Assembly: GCA_035455605.1 (NCBI GenBank)
Contig: DATIER010000036.1
Location: 1-10,161, forward strand
Length of the DNA stretch: 10,161 nucleotides
Direction: 5' to 3'
From: AC-32 sp035455605
Lineage (GTDB): Bacteria; Actinomycetota; Thermoleophilia; Gaiellales; Gaiellaceae
Part shown: positions 5,806 through 10,161 of the stretch, piece after piece
How the letters are laid out: the number at the start of each line of letters is the position of its first letter
How positions within the stretch are numbered: position 1 is the stretch's first letter
Notes under the pieces: generated by a model
Told to the model about the DNA's origin: nothing
What the model saw: only the letters and a program-made list of their open reading frames with translations
Database searches by the model: none
Program-made: the position numbers and the translations under genes

Positions 5806-5829
5806 CTCAGGCGGCCGGCGGCGGCGCGG

Positions 5830-6045
5830 CTAGGCGGCCGCGTCGCCGGTGTGCTGCTTGCGCCAGAAGGCCAGCGCGCCGACGGCTCCGGCGAGCCCCG
5901 CGAACGTCACGGCGACGAGCGGCGCGTTCGGGCGCCGGTTCTCGATCCCCGGCATCTTCTTCTTCGCCTTGAAGGTCGCCGTGCGCTTGGCGGTCTGCCA
6001 GACGGCCCAGCCCAGGACTGCGTTTCTGCGATTGATGATGGACAC
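5830..6045 (-). CDS. Small single-helix membrane protein, unknown function
   Basis: The 71-residue protein starts with GTG at 6045 and reads MSIINRRNAVLGWAVWQTAK. It has a very basic segment (KRTATFKAKKK, about 20-30) and one hydrophobic helix at about 42-60 (PLVAVTFAGLAGAVGALAFW), then a short polar tail. The positive-inside rule would place the N-terminus in the cytoplasm. No ribosome site is evident, but the start lies only 16 bases after the stop of the sigma-factor gene 6062-7396, so translational coupling is possible. I do not recognise a named family; short basic one-helix proteins of this kind are common in actinobacterial genomes. A frame of 84 codons overlaps it on the same strand but is arginine-rich and lacks protein-like sequence. 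Confidence 0.6.
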   Translation of the reverse strand: MSIINRRNAVLGWAVWQTAKRTATFKAKKKMPGIENRRPNAPLVAVTFAGLAGAVGALAFWRKQHTGDAAA

Positions 6046-6061
6046 GCGCGTGTTGTAGCAA

Positions 6062-7396
6062 CTAGCGGCCGGACTTGCCGCGCGTGCTCTCGGCGGCAGT
6101 CGGCTCGGCCGCCGGAGCCGGCGCCTCGCCCTTGCCCTGCCCGCTCTGGCCGTTCTGACCGCTCTGGCCGCTCTGGCCGCTGCCGCCCGGGTGGCTCGAG
6201 CGCCGGGGCTTCGCCTTCGGCGCCGGCTTGCGCGGCTTGGGCCTGCTGACCTGCTGCTTCGCGGGCCCGAGGCCCGGGCTCGACTTCTTCACGTGTGTCG
6301 GCTTGAACGGCTTGAGGTCGTGGCCGCGCTCGCGGGCCGGCGTGACCGGCCTCGTCTTCGTGGCCACGGGCGTCGAGGAGACGGCAGGCGTCAGCGGGTG
6401 CGCGGGGTGCGCCTTGCGCGCCTTCACGGCCTGGCGGCGGAACGGCTGCTGGTCGTGCCTCGCCTCCTGCGGCGCGGTGAACGTCCTCACGGCCGCGACC
6501 GTCTTCGCCGGGGCACGGCTCGCGCGCTGCTGCGCGATCGGCGCGGCGGCGGCCGCCGGGTGCGGCTTCGGCAGCAGCTCCTGCTTCACGCCCTCGTAGC
6601 CGACGCCGGTGGCGATGAGCGCGCCCGCCGTCAGCGCCGCGGCCTTGAACGCGAGGCCGCCTCCGACCGCCGCTCCGCCTCCGCCGCCGAACAGGCCGGC
6701 AAGCGAGCCCGGCAGCGGGATCGCGCCGAGCGCCTTCAGCGCGCCACGCTGCGCGCGCTGGCTGCGGGCGAAGCTCGCGCAGTCGTCGCACTCGCGCAGG
6801 TGCGCGCGCAGCGTGCCCTTCTCGTTGCGGGGCAGCCGCCCGTCCAGCTGGCGCGAGATCGAGAGCTCGGCCTCCTGGCACGTGATCGACTGCTCGAGCT
6901 GCTCGCGCAGCGCGCGGCGAGCGCGGAAGAGCAGCGTCTCGACGGCGCTCACGCTGACGCCGAGGATCTCGGCGATCTCCGGGTAGCTGCGCCCCTCGAG
7001 CTCGCGCATCACGAGCGCCGAGCGCTGGTTGAAGGCGAGATGCCCGAGCGCGCGGCGGATGTCCTCGGCGGTGACCGCGTCCTCCTCGACGACGCTCTCG
7101 GCGAGCTCGTCCTCGTAGCCGACCTCGGCCGGCCGCCGCTGCGCCTGCCGGAAGCGCTGGCGGCAGACGTTGTGCGCGATCGCGATCAGCCAGTTCTGGG
7201 GCTTCTGCGGGCGCTCGCCGCGCTCGAAGGCGCGGTAGGCGTTGAGGAACGTCGTCTGGGTGACGTCCTCGGCGTCGGCCTGGTTCCGGAGCACGACGAG
7301 GGCGTAGCGGTAGACGTCGCCTGCGTGCTTGCGGTAGAGCCGCTCGAACGCGCGATCGTTGCCCAGACGCCTCGCGAGAACCGGGGTCACTCCCAA
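6062..7396 (-). CDS. ECF sigma factor fused to zinc-finger anti-sigma motif, membrane helix and low-complexity tail
   Basis: The predicted protein has 444 residues in one frame. Sigma region 2 spans about 16-80 (RAFERLYRKHAGDVYRYALV, DAEDVTQTTFLNAYRAFERG, WLIAIAHNVCRQRFR). Region 4 spans about 115-165 (FNQRSALVMRELEGRSYPEI, AEILGVSVSAVETLLFRARR). A zinc-finger anti-sigma-like motif follows, with C173 and H199-x3-C203-x2-C206. After PLPGSLAGLFGGGGG comes a hydrophobic helix at about 244-266, then about 175 residues rich in Pro, Lys, Arg and Ala, ending in SGQSGQSGQNGQSGQ repeats (404-422). ECF factors direct RNA polymerase to stress promoters and are normally held by a separate membrane anti-sigma; here both functions seem joined. 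The start is uncertain: TTG 7396 or GTG 7390 fits the fold, but the only AAGGAG (7416-7421) is 19 bases from the TTG. Confidence 0.88.
   Translation of the reverse strand: MGVTPVLARRLGNDRAFERLYRKHAGDVYRYALVVLRNQADAEDVTQTTFLNAYRAFERGERPQKPQNWLIAIAHNVCRQRFRQAQRRPAEVGYEDELAESVVEEDAVTAEDIRRALGHLAFNQRSALVMRELEGRSYPEIAEILGVSVSAVETLLFRARRALREQLEQSITCQEAELSISRQLDGRLPRNEKGTLRAHLRECDDCASFARSQRAQRGALKALGAIPLPGSLAGLFGGGGGAAVGGGLAFKAAALTAGALIATGVGYEGVKQELLPKPHPAAAAAPIAQQRASRAPAKTVAAVRTFTAPQEARHDQQPFRRQAVKARKAHPAHPLTPAVSSTPVATKTRPVTPARERGHDLKPFKPTHVKKSSPGLGPAKQQVSRPKPRKPAPKAKPRRSSHPGGSGQSGQSGQNGQSGQGKGEAPAPAAEPTAAESTRGKSGR
6131..6187 (-). repeat. Ser-Gly-Gln coding repeat in the sigma-factor tail
   Basis: This stretch encodes residues 404-422 of the sigma/anti-sigma fusion as repeats of Ser-Gly-Gln, with one Gln-Asn variant, in nine-base units (CCGCTCTGG on the plus strand). 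Such units change copy number easily, so the tail length may vary between strains. The peptide is expected to be flexible and exposed beyond the membrane. Confidence 0.7.
7228..7280 (-). repeat. 53-base identical block shared with the paralogous sigma gene
   Basis: The 53 bases at 7228-7280 are identical to 8379-8431 in the neighbouring sigma gene. They encode the conserved DAEDVTQTTFLNAYRA part of region 2. A second block of about 35 bases around 7162-7196 matches about 8311-8345. Identity at wobble positions means recent duplication or gene conversion, not only protein-level constraint. Confidence 0.8.
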
Positions 7397-7437
7397 AAGA
7401 TGCCGGAAAACGGCGCTCCTTGCACCCCGCTTTCGGG

Positions 7438-8559
7438 TTACGGCAGCGGCGGCGGCGGTGGAAGCGGCGGAACGGTTACCGTGACCGGGGGCGGAGGAGG
7501 CGGCAGGGGCGGCAGCGGCGGGAGCGGTGGCAGCTTGACCGGCAGCGGTGGCGGCGGCGGAACGGACGGGAGCGTCGGGGTCTTCACGACGAGGGGCGAC
7601 GGGGGCAACACGGCTGCGGCCGTGGGCTCGGCCGCCGTCGAAACCGGCTGCGCAGCGGCCGGCGCCGAGCCAGCGGGCGTGCTCGTCGCGGCCGGATGCG
7701 AGGCCCGGGCGCCGGCGGCGCGCGCGGTTCGCGCCGGGCGACGGATCCTGCGCTTGGCGGGAGCCGACTGCACGCGCCGCGCCGCCTTCGCTGCGTGCGC
7801 CGCGCTCCGCGGCCCGACCGGGGCGACGGACGGCGCCCTCGCCGCTCGCGAGGCACCGACGGCATCGACGGTCTTGTAGCCGGCTCCTGCGACGGCGGCG
7901 CCGACGACGACCACGGCGGCGGCCTTCAGGACGAGGTCGGCACCGATCGCGGCACCGCCGGCCGCGGCGAGACCTCCGCCGCCGCCGAAGAGCCCGGCGA
8001 GCGATCCCGGCAGCGGCACCGTCGTGAGCACGCCGAGACCCGCGCGCCCGACCTGCAGCCGGCGCCGGGCCCGGAAGAGCAGCGCCTCGACCGCGCCGAC
8101 GGAGACGCCGAGGATCTCGGCGATCTCCTGGTAGCTCCGGCCTTCGAGCTCGCGCATCACGAGCGCCGCCCGCTGATTGAAGGACAGCTGCGCGAGCGCG
8201 GCCAGCACCTCGTCGAGATCGGCCGCCCGCTCGTGGTCGACGGCGACGGGCTCGGGCGCATGCTCGAGCGCGACCTCCTTCGGCCGCGCGCCGGCCTGAC
8301 GCCAGCGCATCCGGCAGACGTTGTGCGCGATCGCGATCAGCCAGTTGTGCGGCTTCTGCGGCCGCTCGCCCTTCTGGTAGGCGCGGTAGGCGTTGAGGAA
8401 CGTCGTCTGGGTGACGTCCTCGGCGTCGGCCGGGTTCGCGAGCACGGCGAGCGCGTACTGGTAGACGTCGCGCGCGTGCCGGCGGTAGAGCTGCTCGAAC
8501 GAGCGGTCAGCGGAACGCCCGCGTCGCCGCAGGGAACCAGGGGCGCGAGATGCCTCCAC
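7438..8559 (-). CDS. ECF sigma factor with membrane helix and polyproline tail, lacking the zinc motif
   Basis: The 373-residue protein is a tandem paralogue of the 6062-7396 product. Region 2 lies at about 19-90 (SFEQLYRRHARDVYQYALAV, DAEDVTQTTFLNAYRAYQKG) and region 4 at about 120-170 (FNQRAALVMRELEGRSYQEI, AEILGVSVGAVEALLFRARR). The roughly 50 residues that hold the C/HxxxCxxC motif in the paralogue are absent. The frame goes straight to VPLPGSLAGLFGGGGG and a membrane helix at about 207-228 (ADLVLKAAAVVVVGAAVAGAGY). An Arg/Ala/Pro segment follows, then a tail (329-373) made almost only of proline, leucine and valine. This suggests a membrane-bound sigma factor without its own zinc anti-sigma. 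The GTG at 8559 is the chosen start; no strong ribosome site is seen. It lies 37 bases after the dihydrolipoyl dehydrogenase stop and 41 bases before the next sigma gene. Confidence 0.87.
   Translation of the reverse strand: MEASRAPGSLRRRGRSADRSFEQLYRRHARDVYQYALAVLANPADAEDVTQTTFLNAYRAYQKGERPQKPHNWLIAIAHNVCRMRWRQAGARPKEVALEHAPEPVAVDHERAADLDEVLAALAQLSFNQRAALVMRELEGRSYQEIAEILGVSVGAVEALLFRARRRLQVGRAGLGVLTTVPLPGSLAGLFGGGGGLAAAGGAAIGADLVLKAAAVVVVGAAVAGAGYKTVDAVGASRAARAPSVAPVGPRSAAHAAKAARRVQSAPAKRRIRRPARTARAAGARASHPAATSTPAGSAPAAAQPVSTAAEPTAAAVLPPSPLVVKTPTLPSVPPPPPLPVKLPPLPPLPPLPPPPPPVTVTVPPLPPPPPLP
7441..7575 (-). repeat. Low-complexity tract encoding the polyproline tail
   Basis: The plus strand here is a G-rich run of GGC, GGT, GGA and AGC units, with several GGG runs that could form a G-quadruplex. 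On the minus strand it codes runs of five and six prolines split by Leu, Val, Lys and Thr. The tract starts directly after the TAA at 7438-7440. Long proline runs slow ribosomes and would need EF-P. Confidence 0.75.
8379..8431 (-). repeat. 53-base block identical to 7228-7280
   Basis: This is the upstream partner of the block in the other sigma gene. The two direct copies are 1151 bases apart, so recombination between them would delete one unit and leave a single hybrid gene, made of the front of this gene and the back of the other. Confidence 0.8.
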
Positions 8560-8596
8560 GTTGCTCGAACGGCGAACGCGGCCCGACAGATACGGC

Positions 8597-10003
8597 TCAG
8601 GTCGCGGCGGCGGTGCGCTTGCGCGTGGCGATGTGGATCGGCCGACCGAGGGCCACCAGGCCCGCTTCCTTGATCGCCTCGCTCAGCGTCGGGTGTGCGG
8701 CCATCCCGTCGGCGATCGTCTCGATCGTCGCCTCCGCGTCGAGCGCGACCGTGCCGGCCTCGACGAGATCGGTCACGTGCGGCCCGACCATCACCAGCCC
8801 GAGGAACTCGCCGTAGCGCGTCTCGTGGATCGACTTGACCCAGCCGACGGTCTCGTTCTGCATCACCGCCCGCGCGTTCGCGACCCACGGGAACCTCCCG
8901 ACGGCGACGTCGTCGCCGTGCTGCTCGCGCGCCTCTGCCTCGGTGAGGCCGACGCTCGCGATCTCGGGGTCGGTGTAGATCGGGCGCGGGACGCCGCGGT
9001 TGTCGACGACCGCGTCGTGGCCCAGCGCGTTCTCGGCCGCGACCTCGCCCTCCCGGAAGGCGGTGTGCGCGAGCTGCCAGTAGCCGGCGCAGTCGCCGAC
9101 GGCGTAGACGTGCGGCACCGTCGTACGCCGGTGCTCGTCGGCGGCGATCCCCTTGCGCCGGTCGAACTCGACGCCGAGCTGCTCGAGGCCGAGGTCGTCG
9201 ACGGTCGGCCCGCGGCCGGTCGCCACGAGCATCAGGTCGGCGTCGACCGTCTGGCCGCCGCCGAAGTGGACGCGCAGCTCGCCGCCCGTGTCCTCGACGC
9301 GCTCCGCCGAGGTCTCGAGGTGGACCGTGATGCCGCGGCGCCCGAACTGCTTCGCGAGCTCCTTGGCCGCATCGGCGTCCTCCTGCGGGATCAACGCGGG
9401 CAGCATCTCGATGATCGTCACCTCGGAGCCGAAGCGGCCGAAGATGCTGGCGAACTCGCAGCCGATGATCCCGCCGCCGAGGACGACGAGCCTCCGCGGC
9501 ACCTCGGTCTGCGCGAGGAGCCCTGTGGAGTCGACGCAGCGCGGCGAGTCGAGGCCCTCGATCGGCGGGCGCAGCGGGTAGGAGCCCGACGCGATGATCG
9601 CCTGCTTGAACGTGACCGGCTCGCCGCCGTCGACGTCGATCGTGTTCGCGTCGCGGAAGCGACCGACGCCCTGGACCCAGTCGACGCCGTTCGCCTTGAA
9701 GAGCGTCGCGACGCCGCCGGTCATCTGCTTGACGACCCCGTCCTTCCACTCGTTCGCGGTGGCGAGGTCGAGCGTCGGCTCCCCGGTCCGGACGCCGAGC
9801 TTGCCGAACGTCTCCTCCGCCTGCTTGATCGCGAACGCCGTCTGAACCCACGCCTTGGTCGGGATGCAGCCGACGCGGAGGCACGTTCCGCCGAGCTCCG
9901 GCTCCTTCTCGATGCAGACGGTCCTGGCGCCGAGCTGCGCCGCGCGGATCGCAGCCGTGTAGCCGCCGGGGCCGCCTCCCAGGACGGCAACGTCACATTC
10001 CAT
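8597..10003 (-). CDS. lpdA: Dihydrolipoyl dehydrogenase (E3)
   Basis: The 468-residue protein is full length for this flavoenzyme, which reoxidises the lipoyl groups of 2-oxo-acid dehydrogenase or glycine cleavage complexes with NAD+. An FAD-binding GGGPGGYTAA lies at about 9-18. The redox disulfide is C41/C46 in GGTCLRVGCIPTK (most members have Asn where Arg43 stands). The NAD-binding GGGIIGCEFA starts at 176, and VYAVGDCAG, the second FAD motif, is at about 299-307. The C-terminal dimerisation domain ends with the catalytic pair H437 and E442 in HPTLSEA. The start is ATG 10003, ten bases after AGGAG. No E1 or E2 gene is visible; the gene leads a same-strand series with two sigma factors. 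A related NAD(P)-dependent disulfide reductase (mercuric- or mycothione-type) is less likely, because it would lack the CLRVGCIPTK and HPTLSE combination. Confidence 0.93.
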   Translation of the reverse strand: MECDVAVLGGGPGGYTAAIRAAQLGARTVCIEKEPELGGTCLRVGCIPTKAWVQTAFAIKQAEETFGKLGVRTGEPTLDLATANEWKDGVVKQMTGGVATLFKANGVDWVQGVGRFRDANTIDVDGGEPVTFKQAIIASGSYPLRPPIEGLDSPRCVDSTGLLAQTEVPRRLVVLGGGIIGCEFASIFGRFGSEVTIIEMLPALIPQEDADAAKELAKQFGRRGITVHLETSAERVEDTGGELRVHFGGGQTVDADLMLVATGRGPTVDDLGLEQLGVEFDRRKGIAADEHRRTTVPHVYAVGDCAGYWQLAHTAFREGEVAAENALGHDAVVDNRGVPRPIYTDPEIASVGLTEAEAREQHGDDVAVGRFPWVANARAVMQNETVGWVKSIHETRYGEFLGLVMVGPHVTDLVEAGTVALDAEATIETIADGMAAHPTLSEAIKEAGLVALGRPIHIATRKRTAAAT

Positions 10004-10028
10004 CTCTGGTCAACTCCTCGCCTCGCTT

Positions 10029-10098
10029 GGTCGCGGGCGATCCTAGCGAGGGCGCCGCGCGCGCGGTCGCGGGCGCTGCGCTCGCTCGTCCGCGGGCG
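10029..10098. repeat. Three short direct repeats upstream of lpdA
   Basis: GGTCGCGGGCG occurs exactly at 10029-10039 and 10065-10075, and with one change as GTCCGCGGGCG at 10088-10098. Each is followed within about 20 bases by a GCGAG or CTCGC sequence. They lie in the leader or promoter region of the dihydrolipoyl dehydrogenase gene. They could be regulator sites, or chance in very GC-rich DNA. Confidence 0.35.
10040..10045 (-). promoter_or_regulatory. Possible -10 element TAGGAT before lpdA
   Basis: TAGGAT on the minus strand lies 36 bases upstream of the lpdA ATG and would give a 5' leader of about 30 bases. It matches four of six -10 positions and is part of TAGGATCGCC, also found before the ABM-like gene. 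No convincing -35 is seen. The region from 10004 to the window end contains no coding frame I would defend. Confidence 0.35.
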
Positions 10099-10161
10099 CT
10101 GTGAAGCGAGTGTGGACGAAGTGGCGCACTCCCGGCACGAAGGCGTCACCCACGCGTGACA

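Noticed and set aside
5811..5841. Terminator between the DUF892 gene and the small membrane protein
   Set aside because: GCGGCC/GGCCGC could pair, but the stem is six bases with a 19-base loop and no T-rich arm, too weak to list as a feature.
6191..7879. A plus-strand open frame covering both sigma genes, with a Gly/Ser-rich end
   Set aside because: The glycine-rich part is the complement of the polyproline tail. The minus-strand frame has clear sigma regions 2 and 4.
8337..9884. A second minus-strand open frame overlapping lpdA
   Set aside because: It is out of frame with lpdA, arginine-rich and without domains, while the lpdA frame has all catalytic motifs.
8561..10159. A plus-strand open frame of about 532 codons opposite lpdA
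   Set aside because: It is the antisense shadow of a clear dihydrolipoyl dehydrogenase. The translation is low-complexity and has no ribosome site.
10145..10160. Inverted repeat GTCAC...GTGAC at the window edge
   Set aside because: The arms are only five bases, the site is cut off by the window end, and chance occurrence is likely.

Overview
The window is very GC-rich, with strong G/C bias at third codon positions, GTG and TTG starts, and Actinobacteria-type proteins. These include a secreted two-lobed beta-helix protein of the kind often labelled 'adenylyl cyclase' or 'coagulation factor 5/8 type', a cNMP-binding protein with an actinobacterial N-terminal region, and ECF sigma factors fused to membrane tails. 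I infer an actinobacterium, possibly of the Thermoleophilia (Gaiellales/Solirubrobacterales) type. This is recognition from memory, not a search. No rRNA, tRNA, CRISPR array, insertion sequence or phage gene was seen.

Left part (1-810). The C-terminal end of an EamA/DMT-type permease is followed by a strong hairpin terminator. A gene-free stretch of nearly 400 bases follows. It holds three hairpins with near-identical loop sequence, an 11-base direct repeat placed just after two of them, and two upstream segments able to pair with the loop and 3' arm of the first hairpin. This looks like a structured RNA or attenuator. A promoter-like site with a perfect inverted repeat between its -35 and -10 elements precedes a small conserved gene that is broken by a frameshift.

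Middle part (815-5805). On the minus strand lies a secreted beta-helix protein, divergent from a PLP-dependent class I/II aminotransferase. The aminotransferase converges on a small dimeric alpha/beta-barrel (ABM-like) protein, and the two stop codons share the tetranucleotide CTAG. The ABM-like gene lies 31 bases downstream of a cNMP-binding-domain protein on the same strand. Divergent from that is a DUF892 (YciE/YciF-like) ferritin-fold gene whose first codons are in a different frame from the rest.

Right part (5830-10003, all minus strand). Dihydrolipoyl dehydrogenase is followed, with gaps of 37, 41 and 16 bases, by two tandem paralogous ECF sigma factors and a small one-helix membrane protein. 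Both sigma factors have a predicted transmembrane segment and a long low-complexity tail. The downstream copy (6062-7396) also keeps a fused zinc-finger anti-sigma motif, which the upstream copy (7438-8559) lacks. The pair looks like a duplicated, membrane-tethered transcription switch and is the most interesting content of the window.

Two broken reading frames in 10 kb (561-802 and 5304-5805) could be real lesions or base errors in a draft or metagenome assembly. Both should be checked against reads.
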